A stretch of DNA of 64,000 nucleotides from Lachnoanaerobaculum orale (GCF_003862485.1 NZ_RRCM01000001.1:169124-233123), one strand, 5' to 3'; positions 8,193-17,242 are shown, counted from the stretch's first letter. The notes: generated from the letters alone by a model not told the origin. Numbers and translations: made by a program.

Positions 8193-8681
8193 ATGACAGT
8201 TAATGAAGTAATGGAGAAGATGATTGTAGCAAGTCACGGAAGCTTCCATGATATAAACCACTTTTTGAAGGTCTGGGCTTACGCAAGGAATATAGGAATG
8301 GGTGAGAAGCTGGATGATGAGACTCAAAGGACATTGGAGATGGCAGCTATAGTTCATGATATCTCATGTCCGTCACTTAGAGCAAAGTATGGAAATGCAG
8401 ACGGCAAAAAGCAGGAGGAAGTGTCATCTCCTATGATAAAGGAGTTTTTTGCAGACACGGATGTAAAGAAAAGTGTAGCGGACAGAATAGATTATATGAT
8501 AGCACATCACCATACCTACACCGATGTGGACGGTATTGATTTGCAGATACTGCTTGAAGCGGATTTTTTGGTGAATGCTCAGGAAATGAGTATAAAAAAG
8601 GACGCAATAGAAGAGATGATGAAGAATGTATTTAAGACTGATACAGGCATCAGATATTTAAAAGAATTATTCTTAATCTAA
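8193..8681 (+). CDS. HD-domain phosphohydrolase-like protein
   Basis: 162 residues with an HD-superfamily metal site: the helix GSFHDINHFLKVWAYA (His19/His23), the HD pair at His55-Asp56 (AAIVHDI), HHHTYTDVDG and the later aspartate in LLEADFLVN. Family members hydrolyse nucleotides or phosphoesters; no substrate can be named. The gene follows the binding-protein gene by 21 bases and may be the last gene of that operon. Its TAA stop abuts, or may belong to, the left end of the insertion sequence, so its C-terminus could have been altered by the insertion. Confidence 0.8.
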   Translation: MTVNEVMEKMIVASHGSFHDINHFLKVWAYARNIGMGEKLDDETQRTLEMAAIVHDISCPSLRAKYGNADGKKQEEVSSPMIKEFFADTDVKKSVADRIDYMIAHHHTYTDVDGIDLQILLEADFLVNAQEMSIKKDAIEEMMKNVFKTDTGIRYLKELFLI

Positions 8682-8707
8682 GGGGCTGTGAAATAAGTCC
8701 CCAAAAG

Positions 8708-8745
8708 AAATAGGACCATTCGCTCATGCGAAAGGTCCTATTTTT
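8708..8745 (+). terminator. Hairpin inside the left end of the IS
   Basis: AAATAGGACC (8708-8717) pairs with GGTCCTATTT (8734-8743), and inside it TTCGC (8719-8723) pairs with GCGAA (8728-8732) around TCAT, with one A-A mismatch between the two stems. A short T-run follows. It would stop transcription entering from the upstream operon and so limit transposase expression. Confidence 0.75.
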
Positions 8746-8764
8746 GTGGTAAAATTAACTTGGA

Positions 8765-10366
8765 ATGAAAAATTTACCCAATACCTATTGTAATTCAAAA
8801 CAAGAATATTTTCCACTGTTTCTTTCAGATTGTTTGGATCTGATGGATCCTGTTTTAACATTTGACAGATTGATAGGAGGAATCGATTTAAACAAGTATC
8901 TGACGGATATTCCGGAGTACACAACCGGACGACGCAGATATAATCCGGTCAACATGTTAAAGACAGTACTTTTCGGATTTATGACTAGCGGTTACTGCTC
9001 TCTGAGAAAACTTGAAGACAACTGCAAAGTTAATATCAGGTTCATTTATCTCATGGATTACCGGACTCCGTCATACAGAACCTTTGGATATTTCATCAAT
9101 AAAATACTTAAAGATAAGATTGAAAACATTTTTAACGATATCAATCATGCTATCTTTAACGAGGAGCATGTAGATCTGCAACATCTCTACATCGACGGCT
9201 CCAAGTTTGAAGCAAACGCAAACAAGTATACCTGGGTATGGAAGAAGGCTACCGAAAAGTTCCGTTACAAGCTTTACGAAAAAATCACTGCGGAGATTGA
9301 GGAAATTAATGCAGAAATCGCATGGAGTGGGGTGCAGATCACAACAAACACAGAGTATGTACCGGATTATCTGAATGAAATCGTTGAGCAGCTGGTACTT
9401 TTATGGGAACTGGATACAAGTACATTCGTTTAAGGAAGCGGAAAGCGAAAATCCAAAGAACAGCGTCATTATGAACACTTAACTACTTTCTGTCAAAAAC
9501 TTCAAGAATACATACAAAAAATTGAAATCTGTGGTCCTGACCGAAATAGTTACTCTAAAACAGATAGCTCAGCTACCTTTATGCGTATCAAAACTGATTA
9601 CATGGGCAATGATCAGCTTCTGCCGGCATATAATGTACAGATTGGTGTAGCAGATGAATATATTGCAGTTGTTGACGTTAACCATTATCGTTCAGATATG
9701 GATTGTTTCGTTCCTATGATGGATCACTTCAAACAAACTTATGGATTCTATCCCAAATATCCTGTGGCAGATGCCGGATATGGCTCATACAATAATTATA
9801 TTTTCTGTGAACAGAACGGAATTGAAAAGTATATGAAATTTCCAATGTTTAAAAAGGAAACTAAGGATCGGAAATATCATGAAGATCCATTTCGTGCAGT
9901 TAACTTCAGAATTGATGAACAAGGAGTCATGAGATGTCCTAACGATAAAGCATTCCATTTTTTATGCAGAAAAGGTGTGAGGGGAAATCAGTACGGACGC
10001 AAGGAAGAACTGTATGAATGCGAAGACTGTAGCGGATGTCCATATGCAAAGAAATGTAAGAAGACAGATAAGAATCGAACTGTTCGGATCAATCAGGAAC
10101 TAACTTCCATGCATAAGGAAGTAATAGAAAACCTTGAAAGTATCCACGGTGCGTTATTGAGAATGAATCGTTCGATACAAGCAGAAGGTACTTTCGGAAT
10201 TATGAAAAGCGACCGTTGGTACAAGAGAATTGTCCGAAGAGGTATTCATTCAGTCAAACTGGAAGTTTTACTCGTGGCGATAGGCCATAATTTATATAAA
10301 TATCAGAAAAAAAGACAAGAAACAGAACTGCCGCATAGATTTAAAAAAAGAATTTCTATGGGGTAG
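8765..10366 (+). pseudogene. IS1182-type DDE transposase interrupted by one in-frame TAA
   Basis: The frame is open over 533 codons apart from a single TAA at 9431-9433 (codon 223, after DTSTFV). Reading through it, GSGKRKSKEQRHYEHL and the rest continue in the same frame, so this is a nonsense change, not a frameshift. The N-terminal part has the family pattern TTGRRRYNPVNMLKTVLFG and the first catalytic Asp in HLYIDGSKFEANANKY. The second part has the Asp in VADAGYGSYNNY, a cysteine cluster (CEDCSGCPYAKKC) and the Glu in QAEGTFGIMKSDRWYKR. Without suppression the product lacks two of the three catalytic acids, so this copy should be inactive. Confidence 0.9.
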
Positions 10367-10432
10367 GGAAAGTGCGCTTTTCTTGCGTATGATTTCAGTC
10401 ATTTATACACAATAATTACAAAAGGGAGATGC

Positions 10433-10456
10433 GAAAAAACTCTATAGAGTTTTTTC
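10433..10456. terminator. Perfect palindrome at the right end of the IS
   Basis: A 24-base perfect palindrome with arms GAAAAAACTCTA and TAGAGTTTTTTC overlaps the right terminal repeat. With its T-run on either strand it can act as a terminator in both directions, for the transposase and for the facing cupin gene. Confidence 0.6.
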
Positions 10457-10470
10457 ACACCCCCTTATAC

Positions 10471-10830
10471 TCAGTTTTGTGCCGGAGGGAGCAGCACTAC
10501 AAGCATCTGCGCAGTCTCCGTTCCGATATTGGTTACGCACTTTTTGCTTCCCGGTGCGATATGTACACTGTCACCTTCTTCAAGTACGGTCTCACTGCCG
10601 TCATCACCTTTAAAGAGCATCTTGCCTTTGATGATGTAGTAGATAGATTCGAGAGGATTTGCACCGTACTCTGTGCCGCCGCCTGCAGGAAGGAAATGTG
10701 AAAGTCCGCATACAAGCTTTCCGCCGTCTATATCGGCAGGGTCGTGAAGTCTTGTAAGCTTGCACTCCTTATGTCCCGGAGCCTCATATGCATAGTAACC
10801 ATCTTTTTTTGTAATCTTAAAACCGGCCAT
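10471..10830 (-). CDS. Small cupin-domain protein
   Basis: 119 residues forming one cupin barrel: motif 1 around GGGTEYGANPLESIYYIIKGKMLFKG and motif 2 around LEEGDSVHIAPGSKKCVTNIGTE. Motif 1 lacks the usual HxH pair (it has E and Y instead), so metal binding may be changed. Cupin_2 proteins of this size act as epimerases, dioxygenases or sensory domains; nothing here selects among them. It is a single gene transcribed toward the IS, with AGGAGATAAAAA before the ATG. Confidence 0.8.
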   Translation of the reverse strand: MAGFKITKKDGYYAYEAPGHKECKLTRLHDPADIDGGKLVCGLSHFLPAGGGTEYGANPLESIYYIIKGKMLFKGDDGSETVLEEGDSVHIAPGSKKCVTNIGTETAQMLVVLLPPAQN

Positions 10831-10854
10831 TTTTTATCTCCTAATAAATTTATT

Positions 10855-10879
10855 TTAGTCTGAAACGAACTGAGACTAA
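10855..10879 (-). promoter_or_regulatory. Inverted repeat upstream of the cupin gene
   Basis: TTAGTCT (10855-10861) and AGACTAA (10873-10879) are perfect complements 11 bases apart, about 25 bases before the cupin start codon. It could be an operator or a 5' leader stem. Confidence 0.4.
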
Positions 10880-10967
10880 TTTGTTGTCTTTAATATAGCA
10901 CTGTGAAAAAATATTAGGAAATACATTTTATTACTTATTGTTATGCATTTTTTATATAACAATCCGC

Positions 10968-11603
10968 TTACATCTTAGGATAAACGGTCACAACCAATCT
11001 GCCTTTTACATATTCTCCCAAGAACACATCATTTATACTGTCTATGCCGTGCTCTTTCAATTTTGATTTAACCCAATCTTTGTCATGTCCTATAATTTCA
11101 AGAACATCTTCATTGAGTTTGCCGTTTGATATAAGAGGAAACCTCGGAGCGGAGGATTTCATATCTATAATGGTTAATTTGCCGTTGGTCTCCATAATGG
11201 CGGATTTTACATCCTCGGTTGAGTCAAGCCCCTCGGTTCTGATAGTCAACATAAGCTGTTCTGCAGATATGCCGACTTTTGCACAGTTGGCAACATTGAC
11301 CTTACCGTTTTTTACCAATGTGGTGGGAGTACCTACGACAAGTGACTTTACAAAGTCGATATTGACCATAAGCTTAACTATGATAACAACCAGTGACCAT
11401 ACAAGTATGAATATCAAAAAAGTCAAGATGGATATGGAAGTATTATATATAACACCTCCTATGATACCGCCGAGTACATAGTTTTGAATCTGGTTTAAAG
11501 GTGTATTTACAGAAAACTCATATTTGCCGAGAATATGTATCTGTAAAATCATTATTAAAATACCTAAAATAAATTTTATTCCGACTAACAAATATATATT
11601 CAT
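10968..11603 (-). CDS. DUF421 (YetF/YcaP-type) membrane protein
   Basis: 211 residues. Two or three N-terminal membrane segments (MNIYLLVGIKFILGILIMILQIHILGK; IISILTFLIFILVW-like) are followed by a cytoplasmic DUF421 domain (VVGTPTTLVKNGKVNVANCAKVGISAEQLMLTIRTEGLDSTEDVKSAIMETNGKLTII). The family's molecular role is uncertain; some members are linked to spore or envelope properties. It is preceded by a DUF3290 gene with one base between them, a pairing seen in many Firmicutes, so the two products probably form a complex. Confidence 0.87.
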   Translation of the reverse strand: MNIYLLVGIKFILGILIMILQIHILGKYEFSVNTPLNQIQNYVLGGIIGGVIYNTSISILTFLIFILVWSLVVIIVKLMVNIDFVKSLVVGTPTTLVKNGKVNVANCAKVGISAEQLMLTIRTEGLDSTEDVKSAIMETNGKLTIIDMKSSAPRFPLISNGKLNEDVLEIIGHDKDWVKSKLKEHGIDSINDVFLGEYVKGRLVVTVYPKM

Positions 11604-11604
11604 A

Positions 11605-12054
11605 CTATTTCTCCCCGTCTACATATACATTGTGGTTGATTATATGTGTACGCTCCAATGTGTATGAGTTGTTGTCGGCATTCAAATGAACCGTATAATC
11701 CTCGTCATTATATCTTACTATTATTCCGTCCTTTAATGTAGTGGAGTTCACCATAACATTGTAAGGAGAAACTTTGTAGTCCGTGGCCACACTTTCAATA
11801 AATTTTAAGAGTACATGAGACTGTGAAAAATCACGGTTGTTCTGTGTGTAATGCTCCACCTGAATACCTAAAAGTATAAAGGTCAAAACTACAATACCTA
11901 TTGAGATATCTCTAAGCTTTGTTTTCATTCTGTCTTTCATAAACTTAAAGCTTGTCAGTATAACTATAGCCAAAAGTACGATAATAATAGCGGAGCGTAT
12001 AATCAAACCGTTTGACTGGGTTTTGGTTATGTAGTCCAGTGTGTAAAAATTCAT
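11605..12054 (-). CDS. DUF3290 membrane protein
   Basis: 149 residues with two membrane segments (about 18-38 and 49-65) and a soluble C-terminal part (VSPYNVMVNSTTLKDGIIVRYNDEDYTVHLN). It matches the DUF3290 family, which is nearly always encoded next to DUF421. First gene of the two-gene unit, with GAAAGGAAAT before the ATG. No function is established. Confidence 0.82.
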   Translation of the reverse strand: MNFYTLDYITKTQSNGLIIRSAIIIVLLAIVILTSFKFMKDRMKTKLRDISIGIVVLTFILLGIQVEHYTQNNRDFSQSHVLLKFIESVATDYKVSPYNVMVNSTTLKDGIIVRYNDEDYTVHLNADNNSYTLERTHIINHNVYVDGEK

Positions 12055-12091
12055 AATAATATTTCCTTTCTGTATATAAAACTTTAAGGCT

Positions 12092-12112
12092 GTAACCTCA
12101 AAGTGAAGTTAC
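12092..12112 (-). promoter_or_regulatory. Inverted repeat upstream of the DUF3290-DUF421 unit
   Basis: Arms GTAACCTCA (12092-12100) and TGAAGTTAC (12104-12112) pair with one mismatch around a 3-base centre, about 40 bases before the start codon. It may be an operator. The rest of the 12.06-12.25 kb gap shows nothing I can support. Confidence 0.35.
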
Positions 12113-12254
12113 TTGATTTTCGGATATGCGGTTATATATAGTTCACCTCAATCAGTTTATAATTTCTACATACTGTCTGTCATTTGATAAGTATTTTTGA
12201 AAAGTGAAACTTAGTATCTTATAACACTTTGTAAATCATATTGCAAGTATAATT

Positions 12255-13010
12255 TCAGTAGATATTGGAAGCTTCAATAAGCGCCTTTGTATACTCGTTT
12301 TTAGGCTTATGTATAATCTGACTCGCAACATTTTTTTCAACTATATGACCCGATTTCATTACCGCCACATCATCACACATATAATGCACCAAAGAAATAT
12401 CGTGGCAGATAAAAAGTATCGCCATGCCCATCTCTTCTTTAAGGCTGTTTAATAAAGCTATTATTTTCTTTTGTACTATCATATCAAGTGCCGAGGTGGC
12501 CTCGTCACATATTAAAAGCTTGGGAGAACCGGCTATAGCCCTTGCAATGGCGGCTCTTTGGCATTCACCGCCGCTTACCTCATTCGGATATTTGTCATAG
12601 AATGAGGCATCCAGTCCGCAGCGATTTAAAAGTGAAATCGCGTTACTCTTATAGCTTCCGGCTATGCCGAAGTTTTTTAGGTTTAAAACTATGCTGTTTC
12701 CAAGCGTCCTTGTGGGATTGAAGCTTTCCCTTGGAAGTTGAAATATCATCTGAAGGTCCTTATATATTTTTTTATACTGTGAAAAGTTAAACTTACTTAT
12801 ACATTTGTCTTCAAAATATATTTCGCCCGAGGAGACGGGTATAAGACCTGCTATAGCTCTTGCAAGTGTGCTTTTTCCCGAACCGCTCTCACCGACTATG
12901 CCCAGGCATCTGCCGAAATCCAGTGACAGGTTTATATTTTCAATACTTGGTCTTTTTGCTCCTGCAAATTGTTTTGTCAGGTTCTTTATGGTTAAAATAT
13001 TTTTATTCAT
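12255..13010 (-). CDS. Nickel/peptide ABC transporter ATP-binding protein 2 (NikE/DppF-type)
   Basis: 251 residues. Walker A GESGSGKST (40-48), signature VSGGECQRAAIARA, Walker B LLICDEATSALD and switch ICHDISLVHY. It belongs to the oligopeptide/nickel subfamily and is the fifth and last gene of the operon. It lies 33 bases after the first ATPase gene, but a terminator hairpin occupies that gap, so it may be made in smaller amounts. GGAGTATAT precedes the ATG. Confidence 0.9.
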   Translation of the reverse strand: MNKNILTIKNLTKQFAGAKRPSIENINLSLDFGRCLGIVGESGSGKSTLARAIAGLIPVSSGEIYFEDKCISKFNFSQYKKIYKDLQMIFQLPRESFNPTRTLGNSIVLNLKNFGIAGSYKSNAISLLNRCGLDASFYDKYPNEVSGGECQRAAIARAIAGSPKLLICDEATSALDMIVQKKIIALLNSLKEEMGMAILFICHDISLVHYMCDDVAVMKSGHIVEKNVASQIIHKPKNEYTKALIEASNIY

Positions 13011-13020
13011 ATATACTCCA

Positions 13021-13050
13021 AAATAAAAAGGGGAGACAAAAGTCTACCCC
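13021..13050 (-). terminator. Intra-operon terminator between the two ATPase genes
   Basis: On the minus strand GGGGTAGAC (13050-13042) pairs with GTCTCCCC (13037-13030) around a TTTT loop, with one bulged base, followed by TTTTTATTTT. The stop codon TAG of the upstream gene is inside the 5' arm, so terminating ribosomes would sit on the stem. Confidence 0.75.
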
Positions 13051-13808
13051 AAAGCGGAAAGTATCAGCTCCTTTGTAAATTCACTTTTCGGAGAGGAGAG
13101 TACTTCCTTTGTATTTCCGTAATCCGCTATTTTACCGTGGTCTAAAACCATGATTGTATCTGTGATACTTCTTGCTATCTTTATATTATGTGTCACCAGG
13201 ATAATGGCGGTATTATACTTTTCTCTAAGAGATTTAAGCTCGTTCACTATTTGTACAGCCACTATCGGGTCAAGTGCGCTTGTAGGCTCGTCTGCAAGTA
13301 TAATTGAAGGCCTGTTAAGCATCGCCAGTGCAATTCCGACCCTTTGATTCATACCGCCTGAGAGCTCAAAGGGGTAGGATGACAATATCCTCTCAGGGTC
13401 CGGCAAAGACAGGCTCTCAAAGATGCTCACTGCCGTATCAAGTGCGTCCCTCTTTGAAATTTTTGAATGCGCTCTCATACTCTCAAATACAGTATCACCT
13501 ACAGTCTTTAAAGGATTGGTATGAATGCCCGATTCCTGAAATACCATGCTGATACTCTTACCTCTGATTTGTCTCATATCGTAAGCATTCAGTGAAAGCA
13601 GGCTCTTATCTTCAAATATTATATCACCGCCTGTTACCTTAGGTCCTTCAAGTGAAAGTATACTTTTTAACAGTGTGGATTTTCCACATCCGCTGTTGCC
13701 GACTATACCGAGTATTTCACCTGATGAGAGTGAAAATGATATATCATACAGTACCTGTTTGTTTTCGTATGAGATATTCACATTTTGAAATTTCAAAAGT
13801 TCAGTCAT
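13044..13808 (-). CDS. Nickel/peptide ABC transporter ATP-binding protein 1 (NikD/DppD-type)
   Basis: 254 residues. Walker A GNSGCGKST (37-45), signature LSGGMNQRVGIALA, Walker B IILADEPTSALDPI and switch VTHNIKIA. Its ATG overlaps the stop codon of the binding-protein gene (TAATG on the coding strand), implying coupled translation. It energises the permease pair together with the second ATPase. Confidence 0.9.
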   Translation of the reverse strand: MTELLKFQNVNISYENKQVLYDISFSLSSGEILGIVGNSGCGKSTLLKSILSLEGPKVTGGDIIFEDKSLLSLNAYDMRQIRGKSISMVFQESGIHTNPLKTVGDTVFESMRAHSKISKRDALDTAVSIFESLSLPDPERILSSYPFELSGGMNQRVGIALAMLNRPSIILADEPTSALDPIVAVQIVNELKSLREKYNTAIILVTHNIKIARSITDTIMVLDHGKIADYGNTKEVLSSPKSEFTKELILSALG

Positions 13809-15370
13809 TATTCTATTACCAAATCCTTACTGAATTCATAGTAGTCACTTGGCATCGGAGTCAGTCCTTTTATGTTTTTCTTGCTTACAAGGCTCATTTG
13901 AAGATGTGAAACAAATATAAATCCGCAGTCATCCACTAAAATATCACTCATCTGTTTTGCAAGTTCATCACGCTTATCCGGGTCAAATGTGGTTGATAAG
14001 GTCTTTGCAAGCTCATCAAGCTCGGCATTTGAATAGTGTCCTCTGTTCTTAGGTGAGTCTGAAAGAGAAGTCATGTCAAAGAAATATTCCTTATTTCCTG
14101 TAGGATTTGTTACCATAGCACTTGCAAGTATATCCCATGCTTTAGAGTCTTTCATAACTTCAAGATAGTTCTCGGTACTGTTTATATTTACCTTTATTCC
14201 TATGTCCTTAAGGTTTGACTGTATACTCTGTGCCAAAACAGGCAATTCGCTTCTGCCCGGATATGTAAGAAAGTTTATTTCAAAGTTTTTGCCGTCCTTG
14301 TCAACATAGCCGTCATTGTCGCTGTCCGACCAGCCTGCCGCACCAAGAAGTTCCTTTGATTTATCCGGTGAGAACGAGTAGTTTAAACTGTCGCCGTCTT
14401 GCATAGGGAAAGGTCCGTTGGCCACTTTGCCGTGACCGCCAAGAAGTACATTGACAAAACCGTCCTTATCAATTGCCATAGCTATAGCCGATCTTATATT
14501 CTTATCCTGAAAAAGATCGTTGTCAAAGTTTAACTGTAGGAAGAAAGCCCTGCTTGTAGCGGCGGAATTTATATTGTAGTTGTCGTTTTCAAACAGAGGG
14601 TAGCTCGCATAAGGGAGTCCGTATACCGCGTCAAGTTCTCCCGATTGCAATCCCATAGTTAAGGTGTCACCGTCTGTCACCGACTTTACCTTTATATTTG
14701 TTTTTGCGACATTACCGTCCCAATAGTCATCTCTTGAAGTTAAGTCAATTTCGGTGTCGGATACGGAGGTTGCCTTATAAGGGCCTGTACCTGATACATT
14801 CTTATTTGCATCCACACCTGTTTTCATATCTATAAGAGCGGAGTAAGGTTCCGCAAGGAAATTTATCAGTGCGGGATTCGGTTCTGTAGTGATAAATGTA
14901 AGAGTTTGGCCGTCAGCCTTTATCTCGCTTATTTTCATATCCTTAGGTGCTCTGTCGTGCACTGCAAGTAAATCTTCAAAACATTCCTTGGCGGCTGTTG
15001 CGTCCAGCTTCCTGCCTGATGAAAAGTTTATATTGTCCTTTATCTTTACTTCAAGTGTGTTGTCATCTATGAATTTGTAAGAGTCTGCCAGCCACGGGGT
15101 AAGCTCAAGCTTGTCATTTAACTTAAACAGTGTCTCACCGACACCGTAGCGTACAAGGCTCCAGCCTGAGTAGTCCTCATGAGGATTAAGACCCGCATCG
15201 GACATTCCGACACCGTAGCTGCTTGTACCGTATACAAGTGACTTTACACTGTCTTCTTTGGAGACGGCGCTTTCATCTTTTGACTGTGCCGACTTTTGCG
15301 GAGTGCTGCATGCACCCAAAAGCAAAGTTCCTATAATTGCGACAGAAAGCAGTTTCATTTGTTTTTTCAT
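13808..15370 (-). CDS. Nickel/peptide ABC transporter substrate-binding lipoprotein (SBP_bac_5)
   Basis: 520 residues from the ATG at 15370, which is 7 bases after AAAGGAGT; the ATG at 15376 is too close. A lipoprotein signal (LLLGAC, Cys21) anchors it outside the membrane. The family-5 binding fold is complete: LVYGTSSYGVG, LNPHEDYSGWSLVRYGVGETLFKL, LTPWLADSYKFID, VSGTGPYKATSV and IRSAIAMAIDKDGFV. The motif LNPHxxYxGW...RYGVGETL is the kind seen in nickel or metallophore binders, which together with short ATPases suggests Ni rather than peptides; this is an inference. It is the third gene of the operon. Confidence 0.88.
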   Translation of the reverse strand: MKKQMKLLSVAIIGTLLLGACSTPQKSAQSKDESAVSKEDSVKSLVYGTSSYGVGMSDAGLNPHEDYSGWSLVRYGVGETLFKLNDKLELTPWLADSYKFIDDNTLEVKIKDNINFSSGRKLDATAAKECFEDLLAVHDRAPKDMKISEIKADGQTLTFITTEPNPALINFLAEPYSALIDMKTGVDANKNVSGTGPYKATSVSDTEIDLTSRDDYWDGNVAKTNIKVKSVTDGDTLTMGLQSGELDAVYGLPYASYPLFENDNYNINSAATSRAFFLQLNFDNDLFQDKNIRSAIAMAIDKDGFVNVLLGGHGKVANGPFPMQDGDSLNYSFSPDKSKELLGAAGWSDSDNDGYVDKDGKNFEINFLTYPGRSELPVLAQSIQSNLKDIGIKVNINSTENYLEVMKDSKAWDILASAMVTNPTGNKEYFFDMTSLSDSPKNRGHYSNAELDELAKTLSTTFDPDKRDELAKQMSDILVDDCGFIFVSHLQMSLVSKKNIKGLTPMPSDYYEFSKDLVIE

Positions 15371-15402
15371 ATTCATACTCCTTTATTTTAAGCTGTTAAC
15401 AG

Positions 15403-16200
15403 CTATTTTGCTTGATAATAATCTCTCAGTGATTCACCGAATATATTGAACACGGAAACTGTAATAAATACGGCAATTCCGGGAGAAAGTGTGATCCAAG
15501 GTGAAAGTTGAAGCAGACTTCTGCTTTCATTTATCATACTTCCCCATTCAGGTGTAGGAGGCGTGGCTCCGAGTCCCAAGAATGAGAGTGCCGCCAGTTC
15601 CATAAGGCTTGTACCTATATCAAGGCAGGCGGTCACAATAATTTGCCCGATTATATTGGGCAATATTTGTGTAAAGACTATCTGAACCGTATTACTGCCG
15701 CTCAGTTTGGCGGCATATATATAAGTTGAAGTCTTTGTAGACAGCACAAGACCTCTTGAAAGTCTTGCGTATCTTGGCCAACCTACACTTGCCAGCGCAA
15801 TGACGGCACCCAAAATACCGTTTTTGAAAAGTCCTGCTGTGGCAATCGCAAGCACAAGCCCGGGAAAGGCTAAAAATATATCTGAGACACGCATAAGAAC
15901 GGTGTCTGCAATTCCCGAAAGGTAGCCGCAGAATATACCTATGACTACGCCGGTTATCGCCATCAAAAGTACTACAGCCAGAGCGGAAAATATACTTATC
16001 CTGCTTGCGGCAATCACCCTTGAAAACATATCTCTTCCGTATATATCCGTACCCATGATATGTGCAAAAGAAGGAGCTTGCCTTGATATCATAAGATTTT
16101 GTTCCGATACATTATACGGAGTAAGGTATGGCGAAAAGAATGCAAATATCAAAAGCAGGGCTACAAGAATTGAAGGAATAAGGATTTTTTTATTTCTCAT
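15403..16200 (-). CDS. Nickel/peptide ABC transporter permease 2 (NikC/OppC-type)
   Basis: 265 residues from the ATG at 16200, which follows GGAGGTAAAA; the longer TTG-initiated frame starts within that ribosome site. The N-terminal domain SPYLTPYNVSEQNLMISRQAPSFAHIMGTDIYGRDMFSRVIAASRISI is diagnostic of OppC-type permeases, and the EAA loop (YARLSRGLVLSTKTSTYIYAAKLSGSN) is intact. Overlaps the upstream permease gene by 11 bases. Confidence 0.92.
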   Translation of the reverse strand: MRNKKILIPSILVALLLIFAFFSPYLTPYNVSEQNLMISRQAPSFAHIMGTDIYGRDMFSRVIAASRISIFSALAVVLLMAITGVVIGIFCGYLSGIADTVLMRVSDIFLAFPGLVLAIATAGLFKNGILGAVIALASVGWPRYARLSRGLVLSTKTSTYIYAAKLSGSNTVQIVFTQILPNIIGQIIVTACLDIGTSLMELAALSFLGLGATPPTPEWGSMINESRSLLQLSPWITLSPGIAVFITVSVFNIFGESLRDYYQAK

Positions 16201-17146
16201 TTTTACCTCCAAGTCTTAACCTCGGGTCAAGGAAATAGTAGGAAATATCCGCCAGAAGATTGACAAAGACATATATAAATGCCATCCAAAGCACATAAGC
16301 CAGGATTACCGGATAGTCACGCAAGTTTATGGATTCTATTGCAAGCTTTCCTATTCCGTCCCACATAAAGATATTTTCAACTATAGCGCTGCCGCCCAAA
16401 AGGCTGCCGAAGCTTAACGCCATAAGTGTAATGATTGTAAGTGAAGTAAGCCTGAGTACATTGAAAAATATTATGGTGTTTTCCTTTATACCTCTGGCTC
16501 TTGCGCCGATTACATACGGTTTTGACAGCTCGGATATAACCAGAGCACGTATCTGCCTGATATATTTGGCACTCATTGCCAAAGAAAGTGTCAAAGTGGG
16601 CAGTATAAGACTTTTTATGCCTGTGCCCTGTGATATTACAGGCAGAAGCTTAAGTCTGAGTGCCAATATATAGGACAGTACAAGTGCCACAAAAAAATTA
16701 GGCAGTGAATTGCCTATAAAAGACACAGTCTTTATTATATGGTCAAATATACCGTCGCTTTTTATTGCCGAGAGTATACCCAGAGGCAGTGATATAAGTA
16801 TTGTAACAATAAGCGAAGTGGCACTTAAAAGTAATGTATTAGGCAATTTGCTTAATATATATATAAATACAGGTTTGCCTGAGACATAGCTGATTCCCAT
16901 ATCACCCTTAAGCACTCCCAAAAGCCAATCTATATACTGAATAATAAAAGGTCTGTTTAATCCGAGTTCTTCACGTTTTTGACTGATAAGCTCAGGGGAG
17001 AGTACTCCGCCGATCGCCTCATACCTTACAGCCACCGCATCTCCTCCTGTGAAGTAAATAAGCGCAAAGGATATGAAGCTGATACCGATAAGAATAGGTA
17101 TCAACGATAATAATCTTTTAAAAATATATTTATACAATTTTATCAC
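16190..17146 (-). CDS. Nickel/peptide ABC transporter permease 1 (NikB/OppB-type)
   Basis: 318 residues, first gene of the operon. It has the OppB N-terminus (YIFKRLLSLIPILIGISFISFALIYFTGGD), six predicted membrane segments and an EAA loop (KYIRQIRALVISELSKPYVIGARARGIKENTIIFFNVLR). It forms the membrane pore with the OppC-type partner. Transcription starts from a well-formed promoter about 50 bases upstream. Confidence 0.92.
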   Translation of the reverse strand: MIKLYKYIFKRLLSLIPILIGISFISFALIYFTGGDAVAVRYEAIGGVLSPELISQKREELGLNRPFIIQYIDWLLGVLKGDMGISYVSGKPVFIYILSKLPNTLLLSATSLIVTILISLPLGILSAIKSDGIFDHIIKTVSFIGNSLPNFFVALVLSYILALRLKLLPVISQGTGIKSLILPTLTLSLAMSAKYIRQIRALVISELSKPYVIGARARGIKENTIIFFNVLRLTSLTIITLMALSFGSLLGGSAIVENIFMWDGIGKLAIESINLRDYPVILAYVLWMAFIYVFVNLLADISYYFLDPRLRLGGKNEK

Positions 17147-17195
17147 CTAAAAGGCAAAATTATTTGTTTAAGATAGAACTTTTAAACATGATAAT

Positions 17196-17242
17196 AGCAT
17201 ATAAAAGAGTGAGAGATATGTCAAGTTGAAATTGAGTTTCAA
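17196..17242 (-). promoter_or_regulatory. Promoter of the nickel/peptide operon with upstream palindrome
   Basis: On the minus strand a perfect -35 TTGACA (17224-17219) is 17 bases from TATGCT (17201-17196). Just upstream, at 17226-17242, lies TTGAAA-5-TTTCAA, a palindrome suited to a dimeric metal-type regulator. The stretch 17243-17440 is AT-rich and shows nothing else I can support. Confidence 0.6.

Larger units (their letters stand above)
8682..10464 (+). mobile_element. IS1182-family insertion sequence (about 1.78 kb)
   Basis: Imperfect terminal inverted repeats match at 15 of 18 positions: GGGGCTGTGAAATAAGTC at 8682-8699, and the complement of 10447-10464, GGGGGTGTGAAAAAACTC. If TAA/TTA is included, the ends extend to 8679 and 10467. 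It carries one transposase reading frame and a terminator-like hairpin at each end. No target duplication is visible. It sits exactly between the stop codons of two convergent genes, so no flanking gene is visibly broken. Confidence 0.85.

Noticed and set aside
7887-8357. 156-codon minus-strand frame across the binding-protein end and HD gene start.
   Set aside because: It spans two well-supported plus-strand genes and has no recognisable motif.
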